From the NCBI GenBank assembly GCA_002299005.1, contig DBMZ01000147.1, forward strand, positions 1,469 through 15,313: a stretch of DNA of 13,845 bases, given 5' to 3'. The DNA is from Alphaproteobacteria bacterium UBA685 (GTDB lineage: Bacteria > Pseudomonadota > Alphaproteobacteria > Puniceispirillales > Puniceispirillaceae). A program made the position numbers and the translations under genes. Below the pieces are notes generated by a model that had not been told where the DNA came from, made no database searches, and was given only the letters and a program-made list of their open reading frames with translations. This document shows, piece by piece, positions 1 through 7,083 of the stretch; position 1 is the first letter of the stretch; every line of letters begins with the position of its first letter.

Positions 1-1079
1 TTTGGCTCTACCTCAGTGACAAGCGCGGCAAAGCGTTTCAACGGCATCTTGGCACTATAGGCGGCTAATTGTTCATCCAGATCGCTCTCAGCATCAACGC
101 GCCCTAATGGCCCGCGCCAGCCTTGACGCTTATCAAGCGCCTCTAGCCCCTCGCGCAATGCCCGCTCAGCCTTTTCTTGGATGATAGGATCAAGGGTCGT
201 GCGCACAGATAGCCCGCCGCCATAAAGCCCCTCAGTTCCGTAACGCTCAGCCAGCGAGCGCCGCACCGTTTCGGTAAAATAAGGCGCGCTTGCCGCATCA
301 AACCCTGATAGAGGCTTCACGGCAAGGGGCTTTGACTTTGCCTCTGCCGCGGCTTCTTTTGAAATAAAGCCATTCTCTGCCATTTGGCCCAAGACCCAAT
401 TTCGCCGCGATACCGCCGCCTTGGTCTTGCGGTAGGGGTGATAATTGCTTGGCGCTTTGGGCAAAGCGGCCAAATAGGCCATCTCATGCAATTCAAGCTG
501 ATCAAGCGCCTTATCAAAATAATTCAAAGACGCCGCCGCCACCCCATAGCTTGACCAGCCAAGATAAATCTCGTTCAGATATAGCGCGAGCAACTGCTCC
601 TTATCAAAGGCACGTTCCATGCGAATGGCCAAAATCGCCTCTTTGATTTTACGATCAATTGAGACCTCATTGGTCAGCAGGAAATTCTTGGCAATTTGCT
701 GTGATATGGTTGATGCGCCAATCGGGCGCCTGCCTGTGCCATAATTGATGATATTGGTATAGACCGCCCGGCCAAGCGCCTTTAAATCAACGCCAAAATG
801 CTCATAAAAGCCCTTATCTTCGGCTGACAGAAACGCGTTAATTAATTGAGGCGGCATTGCTTTTGTGGGCACAAACAGCCTTTTTTGTGTAGCAAATTCT
901 TCTAATAAAGCGCCATTGCCTGCATAGACACGGCTGACCACATCAGGCTCATATTTAGCCAATTGACGATAATCAGGCAAATCGCGCCCATAGGTCCAAA
1001 AGACCCATAGTAAGCCAACAAGCATCGCTGCCACGCCAATAATCAGCAGACTAAAAAGAGCAATTAATTTCTTCATCAT
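1..1079 (-). CDS. mrcA: Penicillin-binding protein 1A, N-terminal part (cut by window edge)
   Basis: Bifunctional class A PBP that polymerises and cross-links peptidoglycan from the periplasmic face of the inner membrane. About 359 codons are visible, and the frame is open to the window edge. After a short basic start (MMKKLIAL), residues about 5-29 form a membrane anchor. The GT51 glycosyltransferase motifs follow in order: EDKGFYEHFGVD with catalytic Glu87, GASTISQQIAKN (121-132), RKIKEA (143-148) and LLALYLNEIYLG (163-174). The last visible residues look like the start of the OB-like linker. The transpeptidase domain with its SxxK serine lies outside the window. Two ATGs are adjacent: AAGG sits 2 nt before the first and 5 nt before the second, so initiation at 1076 is possible. 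It lies 93 nt downstream of amiC on the same strand, probably co-transcribed, as is usual in alphaproteobacteria. Confidence 0.95.
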   Translation of the reverse strand, partial: MMKKLIALFSLLIIGVAAMLVGLLWVFWTYGRDLPDYRQLAKYEPDVVSRVYAGNGALLEEFATQKRLFVPTKAMPPQLINAFLSAEDKGFYEHFGVDLKALGRAVYTNIINYGTGRRPIGASTISQQIAKNFLLTNEVSIDRKIKEAILAIRMERAFDKEQLLALYLNEIYLGWSSYGVAAASLNYFDKALDQLELHEMAYLAALPKAPSNYHPYRKTKAAVSRRNWVLGQMAENGFISKEAAAEAKSKPLAVKPLSGFDAASAPYFTETVRRSLAERYGTEGLYGGGLSVRTTLDPIIQEKAERALREGLEALDKRQGWRGPLGRVDAESDLDEQLAAYSAKMPLKRFAALVTEVEP

Positions 1080-1172
1080 AGCCTTGGTAACACATCATAA
1101 AATTATGGCAAAGATGAGGCTTCTATTATTTAGCAAAATACGCGCTCATTGCAGAAGATTAGGCACCAGCCC

Positions 1173-2507
1173 CTATCTGCCAGATTGTTGCAAATAGCTG
1201 ATAATCGCGCGATTGAGCCGCCCTGTTAATTTGTCAAGATAGGCTGTTTTGCGCAGATTTGATTCATCAATCTTATTGGTCAAGAACCCCATCTCAACCA
1301 ACACTGACGGAATGTCAGGGGATTTCAGAACCGCAAAGCCAGCAAAGCGATGACCGCGTTTATCACCGCCCGGCAAATCCTTAATCTGCAACAAAATTGA
1401 ATCGGCCAAATAGGCTGATTCATTCATCGATTCACGTTGGAACATACGCAGTAATTCATTCGCCGCGACGGGATCTTCCCCCACCAAATCAGGCCCACCT
1501 ATCAAATCAGCCTTATTTTCTTGTTGCGCAATATAAGCCGCTTCCTTATCAGACGCGCTATCAGAGAGTGAGAACACACTCATGCCTCTTGCGCTTGCTT
1601 TGTGAAACGCATCGGCATGAAGAGAGATAAAGAGATCAGCCTTAGCACGGCGCGCCACATCAATGCGCTGTCGCAATTTAAGGTATGTATCATCATCTCT
1701 GGTGAGCTTTGCTATCACCAAACCTGTTTGGTTCAGCTTGCTCGCCAAGAGGCGTGCCGCCTTCAATGTGACCTGCTTTTCAACCAAGCCTGTTGCCCCA
1801 AGGGCGCCTGAATCCTTGCCGCCATGACCGGCATCAATCATCACGACCCATCTTTTTGGTCGCGGCGCCGGGCCCGTAATATCAACCACGCGCCCTTGCG
1901 GCATGGCCGCGTCATCTGCGGGCGCGGCTGTGCTAACCGCTTGTGTGGCGGTGCTTGCAATGCGCGCATCTGTGACCTCAGCGATATAGGGCTGTTTTTT
2001 CAAGGCCGCCTTTGCCACCGAAAAGGCCGTCTTGCCATTATCTTGGACATCTATGACCAACCGATGCCCGCCATTGTCACGAGGCGGCAATAAAAAGGCC
2101 TGCACCGGCGCTGATGGGCCACTCATCTCAAATACCAAACGACCTGTCTCAGGGTTTGGGCGCCCATAGCGATAGGACTTCAACCCTGCCTCATCAAGCT
2201 GGCCTAGCGGCAATAATTGGCCCGCATCCCAATTCGCGCCTGCCACATCAAGCACCAATCGATAAGGCTCATCAAGCAAGAATAAGGTCGCGTTAATCGG
2301 CTCTGCCATCTCGATAACAAGGCGTGTCGCAGGCACATCACCCACCAGCACACTGCCCGTGCGAATAGCGGTAAAGGCATTGCCATCCGCCGCCTTTACA
2401 GGGCCCGCACCAAGCGCCAATAGGACAGAAATAAGCGGCAAAATGACCGCAAGAAAATGCCGATAAATCATCCCTCCTTGCACATTTAGGCACTTTATAA
2501 AGCTCAT
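1173..2507 (-). CDS. amiC: N-acetylmuramoyl-L-alanine amidase, AMIN + Amidase_3
   Basis: Periplasmic zinc amidase that cleaves the amide bond between N-acetylmuramic acid and the stem peptide, normally for daughter-cell separation. Counting from an upstream in-frame GTG at 2516 (447 aa), a hydrophobic stretch at about 21-40 ends in a signal-peptidase-like VKA site, followed by an AMIN domain at about 45-158. After a low-complexity Ala/Thr linker comes the Amidase_3 domain at about 222-445. Its zinc and catalytic residues are visible: His231 (MIDAGHGGKDSG), Glu246 (GLVEKQV), His300 (ISLHADA) and Glu408 (SVLVEMGFLTN). The start is uncertain. ATG 2507 has AAGG 8 nt upstream. ATG 2471 gives a more ordinary signal peptide, but its AAGGAGGG directly abuts the start codon. 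It is divergent from rne and lies upstream of mrcA on the same strand. Confidence 0.93.
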   Translation of the reverse strand: MSFIKCLNVQGGMIYRHFLAVILPLISVLLALGAGPVKAADGNAFTAIRTGSVLVGDVPATRLVIEMAEPINATLFLLDEPYRLVLDVAGANWDAGQLLPLGQLDEAGLKSYRYGRPNPETGRLVFEMSGPSAPVQAFLLPPRDNGGHRLVIDVQDNGKTAFSVAKAALKKQPYIAEVTDARIASTATQAVSTAAPADDAAMPQGRVVDITGPAPRPKRWVVMIDAGHGGKDSGALGATGLVEKQVTLKAARLLASKLNQTGLVIAKLTRDDDTYLKLRQRIDVARRAKADLFISLHADAFHKASARGMSVFSLSDSASDKEAAYIAQQENKADLIGGPDLVGEDPVAANELLRMFQRESMNESAYLADSILLQIKDLPGGDKRGHRFAGFAVLKSPDIPSVLVEMGFLTNKIDESNLRKTAYLDKLTGRLNRAIISYLQQSGR

Positions 2508-2657
2508 CCTAGACACCTTGTAACCAATTGTTTGTTTTTATTAAATTGCATTCAGGCGCAAAAGAAACGGCCCTTTTTGAGGCACATCCTACCTCATGGC
2601 TCGCTGCTAATCTAGCAACAATGGCAAAAAGCACCAGACAAACCATTGTGCCGTTGC

Positions 2658-2690
2658 AAAAAAGCTTGCTGAAAGCGTCTCGAGCAGGCT
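2658..2690 (-). terminator. Terminator-like hairpin plus U-run upstream of amiC
   Basis: Read on the minus strand, AGCCTGCT, a 12-nt spacer and AGCAAGCT form an 8-bp stem with one G-T pair, followed directly by a run of T. It lies about 150 bp before the amiC start and points towards amiC. It could stop antisense transcripts coming from the rne leader, or act as an attenuator if amiC transcription starts further upstream. The stem is modest (half G/C), so the call is tentative. Confidence 0.4.
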
Positions 2691-2859
2691 ATTGTGTATT
2701 TACAGATTTATAGTCTTATCTCATAGGTACAAGCACAAGATGCTATCGACCATGTGACAAGCTTTAAAAATGAAGTGAGCAGGCTTGTTGTCGAAAATAA
2801 ACAGGCTCAGCACTTTGAATATAAATGGTTTGATGAAAAAGGCATGGTGCATTGCTAGA

Positions 2860-2926
2860 CGCCCAAAAGGCGCAGCCACCTTGCTGGCAAAAGATTTTAA
2901 TAAAGGGGTTAGCCTTGTTGCTTACC
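2860..2926 (+). other. Cluster of three short hairpins in the rne leader
   Basis: Three stem-loops lie within 67 nt. CGCC/GGCG (2860-2863 with 2869-2872) encloses a 5-nt loop. GCCA/TGGC (2875-2878 with 2885-2888) encloses a 6-nt loop. GGTTAGC/GCTTACC (2907-2913 with 2920-2926) has one T-T mismatch and a 6-nt loop. They are 166-233 nt before the rne start. They may be part of a structured 5' leader; each stem alone is weak. Confidence 0.3.
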
Positions 2927-3092
2927 ACCACAAGTCAAAGACGAGACATGATGAACGCACCGCCTTGCGATGTGTTCCTATCTGTGCGACCGCGACCATC
3001 CTTAAATCCATGCCCATCAGCTTCGTTGACACAAAGCACCTCATCTTCTGCGCAATCGCGCCACAAGATTGATGGTTTGGGATTAGTTTTAC

Positions 3093-5567
3093 ATGACAAA
3101 GAAATTACTTATAGACGCACATCAGCCCGAGGAAACACGGGTTGCGTTACTCAACAATAATCGCATTGAAGAGTTTGATTACGAGAGCAGCTTTCAGCGC
3201 CAATTAAAAGGCAATGTCTATCTTGCAAGGGTCACCAGAGTTGAGCCATCGTTGCAAGCGGCATTCGTTGAATATGGCGGCAATCGCCAAGGCTTTTTGG
3301 CCTTTAGCGAGATTCACCCTGATTATTATCGCATTCCTGTTGAAGACAGAGAAGAGATTGAGGCAGAAGAAGCGGCGGATAATACCGACGCATCTGATGA
3401 GGCGCAAAATGGCGATAATGAAGACGGCGCAGAGCCATCTGGTCCTGAAACATTGGGCGGCGAAGACGAGGTAGACCAGCCACGTCGCTCGCACCGTGCT
3501 TTCTCAAAGCGCTACAAAATCCAAGAAGTCATTGCGCGCAAGCAAATCCTGTTGATCCAAGTGGTCAAGGAAGAGCGCGGCAATAAGGGCGCGGCGCTTA
3601 CAACCTACCTATCATTGGCAGGTCGTTATTGTGTGCTAATGCCAAATGCCAATCGTGGCGGCGGTGTGTCTCGCAAAATCGTTAATTCGGCTGACCGCAA
3701 GCGCCTAAAGGCGATTATCGAAGGTCTTGAAGTGCCGCAGGGCATGGCCATTATCGCACGTACCGCAGGTGCCAAGCGCACCAAGGCAGAGATTAAGCGC
3801 GATTATTCCTACCTCGCAAAATTATGGGATGATATCCGCACCAAAACATTGGAATCAGAAGCGCCTAACCTTATTCATGAAGAAGGTGCTTTGGTGAAAA
3901 AAGCCATCCGCGATATCTATACCAATGATATTGACGAGGTACTTGTCGAGGGTGAGGAAGCCTATAAGCAAGCCAAATCACAGATGAAGATGCTTATTCC
4001 GTCTCATGCAAAGAAGGTCGTGAAATACGAAGACCAGCCGCATCTGTTCCAATCCTATGGAATCGAAGAACAGCTTGATACGGTCTATAATAATGAGGTG
4101 ACATTAAAGTCAGGCGGCTATTTGGTGCTAAACCAAACAGAAGCACTTGTGGCCGTTGATGTGAACTCTGGTAAGGCGACCAAAGAACGCAATATCGAAG
4201 AGACCGCGCTTAAGACAAATCTTGAAGCCGCCGAAGAGGTTGGTCGCCAATTAAAATTGCGCGACCTCTCTGGCCTGATTGTGATTGATTTCATCGATAT
4301 GGAAGAAAATCGCAATCAACATGCGGTTGAACGCCGCCTTAAAGATGCCGTGCGCAATGATAGAGCGCGTATCCAAGTGGGCAATATCAGTCATTTCGGC
4401 CTGCTTGAGATGTCGCGTCAACGCTTGCGTCCATCGCTGGTTGAGACGGTTAGCCAAGCCTGTCCGCATTGCGAAGGGACAGGGCGTGTGCGCTCTGTGC
4501 ATTCATCAGCGCTTCAAATGTTGCGCATCATCGAACAAGAAGCGGCCGCTCATAAGGAGCGTACGCTTGAGATTAAGATGAATAGCGAGATTGCGATTTA
4601 TATTCTCAATCACAAGCGCGCCTCTATTGCTGAGATTGAAGAGCTTTATAAGATGACCATCATCATCGAGGCAGATAGGCATTTGGCGGCCCTAGAATAT
4701 AGCTTGAACAACCAGCTAAAGACGGCTGGCCAAAAACAAGCTGGCAATAAGCCGCAAAATAACCAGCGCAATCAAAAACCAAAGAATAACCAAAATAATC
4801 AGAATGGCCAAAAGCAAGCGGCCCCTGATAATAGCGCGCCAAATTCTGCGGCCGCCTCTGAGGGTGAGGAAGACAAAGAAGATGGTGGCAAGAAGCGCCG
4901 CCGTGGCAGACGCGGTGGCAGACGCCGTAAAAAGCGTAACCCAGATGGTGAGGGTCTAGCAGAAGGCGTGCAAAATGCGGCTGAAGCGCCAAATCAGGTG
5001 CAAAATCAGGCCCCGAATGATGACAGCGCGCCAAATGAAGCAGGCGATACATCGGCTGATGGCGAGAATAAGCCAAAGCGTCGTCGTTCACGCGGTCGTG
5101 GCCGTGGCCAAAAACAAGACGGTGTCGCACAAGAGGTGGCACCAACATCTGAGGTAAGTGCAGATGCGCCAGCCGCTCAGCCAGAAGCTGTGGAAGAGGT
5201 GAAAGAAAAAGCGCCTACAGACAAAGCACCGGCAAACAAGGCACCGGCAACCAAAGCAAAAGCCAAAAAGAAAACAGCTAAAAAGGCGGCCAAAAAAGCC
5301 AAAGCCAAAACAGCCTCTGAAGCAGATGGGGATAATGCCCCAGATGCAACAGATGCCAAAGATGATAAGCCTGTTGCCAAAAAGGCGGCTAAAAAAGCAG
5401 CCAAGAAAGCGGCCAAAAAGGCCGTGAAGAAGAACGCGGCTAAGACAGCTGATACAGATGCCAAAACAGACGCCAGAGCGCCTATTTCTTCTGCGCCAGC
5501 AGATGTGGTTGAGGTCGGCAGTTCAGACGCGCCGAAGAAGGCTAAAAAAGGCTGGTGGTCACGCTAG
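3093..5567 (+). CDS. rne: Ribonuclease E, degradosome scaffold
   Basis: Endoribonuclease that starts mRNA decay and processes rRNA and tRNA precursors; 824 aa. The catalytic half covers about 1-545. Its S1 domain (about 37-185) is split by an acidic insert at about 82-135 that E. coli RNase E lacks, a common alphaproteobacterial trait. The DNase I-like subdomain keeps the metal-binding Asp356 (AVDVNSGK) and Asp399 (IVIDFIDM), matching E. coli D303 and D346. The Zn-link is Cys457 and Cys460 (CPHCEGTG). The C-terminal half is low complexity: an Asn/Gln-rich stretch, an Arg-rich patch (KKRRRGRRGGRRRKKR), a second one (KRRRSRGRGRG), Ala/Lys repeats, and a terminal KKGWWSR. A GWW tail binds PNPase in Caulobacter crescentus. 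No strong Shine-Dalgarno precedes the ATG; the long upstream region suggests control through the leader. Confidence 0.97.
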   Translation: MTKKLLIDAHQPEETRVALLNNNRIEEFDYESSFQRQLKGNVYLARVTRVEPSLQAAFVEYGGNRQGFLAFSEIHPDYYRIPVEDREEIEAEEAADNTDASDEAQNGDNEDGAEPSGPETLGGEDEVDQPRRSHRAFSKRYKIQEVIARKQILLIQVVKEERGNKGAALTTYLSLAGRYCVLMPNANRGGGVSRKIVNSADRKRLKAIIEGLEVPQGMAIIARTAGAKRTKAEIKRDYSYLAKLWDDIRTKTLESEAPNLIHEEGALVKKAIRDIYTNDIDEVLVEGEEAYKQAKSQMKMLIPSHAKKVVKYEDQPHLFQSYGIEEQLDTVYNNEVTLKSGGYLVLNQTEALVAVDVNSGKATKERNIEETALKTNLEAAEEVGRQLKLRDLSGLIVIDFIDMEENRNQHAVERRLKDAVRNDRARIQVGNISHFGLLEMSRQRLRPSLVETVSQACPHCEGTGRVRSVHSSALQMLRIIEQEAAAHKERTLEIKMNSEIAIYILNHKRASIAEIEELYKMTIIIEADRHLAALEYSLNNQLKTAGQKQAGNKPQNNQRNQKPKNNQNNQNGQKQAAPDNSAPNSAAASEGEEDKEDGGKKRRRGRRGGRRRKKRNPDGEGLAEGVQNAAEAPNQVQNQAPNDDSAPNEAGDTSADGENKPKRRRSRGRGRGQKQDGVAQEVAPTSEVSADAPAAQPEAVEEVKEKAPTDKAPANKAPATKAKAKKKTAKKAAKKAKAKTASEADGDNAPDATDAKDDKPVAKKAAKKAAKKAAKKAVKKNAAKTADTDAKTDARAPISSAPADVVEVGSSDAPKKAKKGWWSR
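5208..5252 (+). repeat. Three tandem 15-bp units in rne (KAPxx repeats)
   Basis: Three in-frame 15-nt units at 5208-5222, 5223-5237 and 5238-5252 encode KAPTD, KAPAN and KAPAT in the disordered C-terminal tail of RNase E. The second and third units differ at only two bases, which suggests slipped-strand duplication. Confidence 0.75.
5376..5423 (+). repeat. Four tandem 12-bp units in rne (AKKA repeats)
   Basis: Four in-frame 12-nt units starting at 5376, 5388, 5400 and 5412 encode AKKA repeated (residues 762-777 of RNase E). They form a histone-H1-like basic stretch just before the terminal GWW motif. Such Ala/Lys tails probably contact RNA through charge. The units vary at wobble positions, so the repeat is not brand new. 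Confidence 0.75.
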
Positions 5568-5585
5568 CCTTATCAGCGGATAAAT

Positions 5586-5615
5586 AAAAAAGGCGCCTGA
5601 TATGGCGCCTTTTTT
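5586..5615. terminator. Bidirectional intrinsic terminator, rne / aminotransferase
   Basis: GGCGCC (5592-5597) and GGCGCC (5604-5609) form a G/C-only stem around a 6-nt loop, flanked by six A and six T. The element is symmetric, so it can end transcription of rne on the plus strand and of the convergent aminotransferase gene on the minus strand. It starts 18 nt after the rne stop codon. Confidence 0.93.
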
Positions 5616-5619
5616 GTGT

Positions 5620-5657
5620 CCTGATTTTAGGCCCCTGATTTTAGGCAGTTGATTTTA
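5620..5657. repeat. 14-bp tandem repeat over the aminotransferase 3' end
   Basis: CCTGATTTTAGGC occurs at 5620-5632 and again at 5634-5646 (period 14). A decayed third copy (GTTGATTTTA, 5648-5657) follows in the same phase. The stop codon of the aminotransferase gene (5641-5643, read on the minus strand) lies in the second unit. Confidence 0.85.
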
Positions 5658-6816
5658 AATGACATTTCTCGACAACAAAGCGGTTAATACGCGTCACCGC
5701 CTCGTGCATATCACTTGTTGAGCCCGCAAACGACAAGCGCAAATGCTTGTGTCCTTGCGCCACATCAAAATCAACCCCAGAGGTAACCGCGACCCCTGCT
5801 TGGTGCAAAAGCTCATCTGCTAGTTGCAGGCTATCATCGGAAATCGCACTAATATCGGCATAGAGATAAAACGCCCCGTCACATGGCGCGTAATCGCCGA
5901 GGAATTCAGGCAATAGCCCCTCTAGCAAAATTTGGCGATTTGCCTCATAACGTTTAATATTCTCATTCAGCTCATCATGCGCTTCAAACGCTTTAATCGC
6001 CCCCATCTGGTTAGGCGTTGGCGCAGAGATATATAAATTCTCTGTCAATTGCTGGATAGGGCCAGCCAAATCTTCTGGCATAAGCATCCAGCCTAGACGC
6101 CAGCCTGTCATTGAAAAATATTTCGAAAAGCCTGAAATGATAATCGCGCTTTTACTATGATGCGCGGCAGTGCTTGTTGGCTTGCCATAAGACAGGCCGT
6201 GATAAATCTCATCTGAGATAAGACGCACACCGCGCGCCTCACACCAGTCACAAATCTCTTTAAGCTCCTCATCAGACAGCACAACACCTGTTGGGTTATG
6301 CGGGCTTGCGATAATAAGACCATCTGGCAATTCATCCCAGCTATCCATTTCCGCCAATGACGGCATCCAGCCCTCAGACGAACGTGCTGGCAGTGCCACA
6401 GGCTCAATCCCCATCGCCATCATCAAATTGCGATAGGCAGGATAGCCCGGCGTCGGCAAAGCCACCTTGTCACCCACATCAAAGGCCGCCATGAAAGACA
6501 GCGCAAAAGCCGTTGAAGAGCCAACAGTGACCGCCACATCGCCGCGGCCACAATCATAATCATAGCTGCGCTTATAATGGTCAGCAATGGCATCGCGCAA
6601 TTCAGGCACGCCCAAAGACACAGAATAGCCATGCGTATCATTCTCGCCCACAGCCTCAATCAGCGCTTGTGTCACCATAGCAGGTGCGGCGCTTGACGGC
6701 TGACCAATTTCCAAATGGATGATATCTGCCCCATCCGCTTCAAGCGCGCGTGCTTTGACCAAGCCCTCAAGTGCCAAGAATGTCGGGATATTTGATCTTT
6801 TGGATTGTTTTAACAT
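5641..6816 (-). CDS. PLP-dependent class I/II aminotransferase
   Basis: Fold-type I aminotransferase of 391 aa; substrate not determinable from sequence. The visible family marks are TVGSSTAF (97-104), SPHNPTG (171-177, Asn174), SDEIYHGLSY (201-210, Asp202 and Tyr205 near the PLP ring), SGFSKYFSMTGWRLGWM (228-244, Schiff-base Lys232 and phosphate-binding Arg240), and HLRLSFA with Arg360, expected to bind the substrate carboxylate. It most resembles the AspB/AlaT-like group that transfers amino groups to 2-oxo acids. I chose ATG 6816 because an upstream in-frame extension to 6933 has no family resemblance, and AAGG lies about 10 nt before 6816. It is a single gene convergent with rne and divergent from the M48 protease gene. 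The last codons are derived from a local tandem repeat. Confidence 0.9.
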   Translation of the reverse strand: MLKQSKRSNIPTFLALEGLVKARALEADGADIIHLEIGQPSSAAPAMVTQALIEAVGENDTHGYSVSLGVPELRDAIADHYKRSYDYDCGRGDVAVTVGSSTAFALSFMAAFDVGDKVALPTPGYPAYRNLMMAMGIEPVALPARSSEGWMPSLAEMDSWDELPDGLIIASPHNPTGVVLSDEELKEICDWCEARGVRLISDEIYHGLSYGKPTSTAAHHSKSAIIISGFSKYFSMTGWRLGWMLMPEDLAGPIQQLTENLYISAPTPNQMGAIKAFEAHDELNENIKRYEANRQILLEGLLPEFLGDYAPCDGAFYLYADISAISDDSLQLADELLHQAGVAVTSGVDFDVAQGHKHLRLSFAGSTSDMHEAVTRINRFVVEKCHLKSTA

Positions 6817-6904
6817 GCGCCCACGGCCTTTATATTTTCTTATCACGAACAGCGTATCGGCTGTTTTACTAATCTCTTGCAACCGCCAATGGTTTGCTTT
6901 CTTC

Positions 6905-6925
6905 CATGTGGTATATTCACATGTG
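6905..6925. promoter_or_regulatory. CATGTG/CACATG inverted repeat in divergent spacer
   Basis: CATGTG (6905-6910) and CACATG (6918-6923) are perfect inverted half-sites around an AT-only-centred 7-nt spacer, and the right half runs on to form CACATGTG. It lies 89 bp before the aminotransferase start and about 160 bp before the M48 start, in an AT-rich divergent spacer (6817-7083). It may be an operator; no regulator can be named. A second small hairpin, TGACATAA/TTATGTTA, lies at 6976-6994. Confidence 0.35.
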
Positions 6926-7041
6926 CTATACACAACGGCAAAGAACGATTATATCATAGGTAAGCTTTTATCATATGACATAACCTTTATGTTAAACATC
7001 ATTCTTTTTTATCTATGTCAAACACCTAGTTTTTGAATTTA

Positions 7042-7047
7042 TATAAT
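7042..7047 (+). promoter_or_regulatory. Candidate -10 box for the M48 gene
   Basis: A consensus TATAAT lies 36 bp before the chosen ATG of the M48 gene, in strongly AT-rich DNA. No good -35 box sits at the right distance. If this is the -10 element, transcription would start near 7054, which argues against the upstream TTG start at 7033. Confidence 0.4.
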
Positions 7048-7083
7048 TTATTTGCCAGTTATTTAGAATTTTATGCGAATATA

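Larger units (their letters stand above)
2508..3092. other. Gene-free divergent spacer, amiC to rne
   Basis: About 585 bp with no convincing gene. Small open frames cross it on the plus strand (for example 2785-3072 and 2852-3160), but none has a good ribosome-binding site or a recognisable protein family. It must hold the promoters of amiC and rne. I could not pick a confident sigma70 promoter: a consensus TTGACA at 3026-3031 has only TGCGCA 17 nt downstream. A terminator-like hairpin (2658-2690) and a cluster of small hairpins (2860-2926) are listed separately. A long structured leader would fit RNase E autoregulation, which is established in E. coli, but that is inference here. Confidence 0.6.

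Noticed and set aside
3026..3031. Perfect TTGACA as an rne promoter -35 box
   Set aside because: The position 17 nt downstream reads TGCGCA, and no TATAAT-like box lies at any usable spacing.
2785..3160. Overlapping plus-strand frames of 95 and 102 codons in front of rne
   Set aside because: No good ribosome-binding site, no recognisable family, and the two frames overlap each other in different phases; one runs into rne out of frame.
4663..5464. Long minus-strand frames of 161 and 95 codons inside rne
   Set aside because: These are mirrors of the low-complexity Ala/Lys and Arg-rich tail; composition is biased and no start context or family supports them.
6817..6933. 39-residue N-terminal extension of the aminotransferase
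   Set aside because: It shows no family resemblance and crosses the palindrome at 6905-6925; ATG 6816 gives the normal length.
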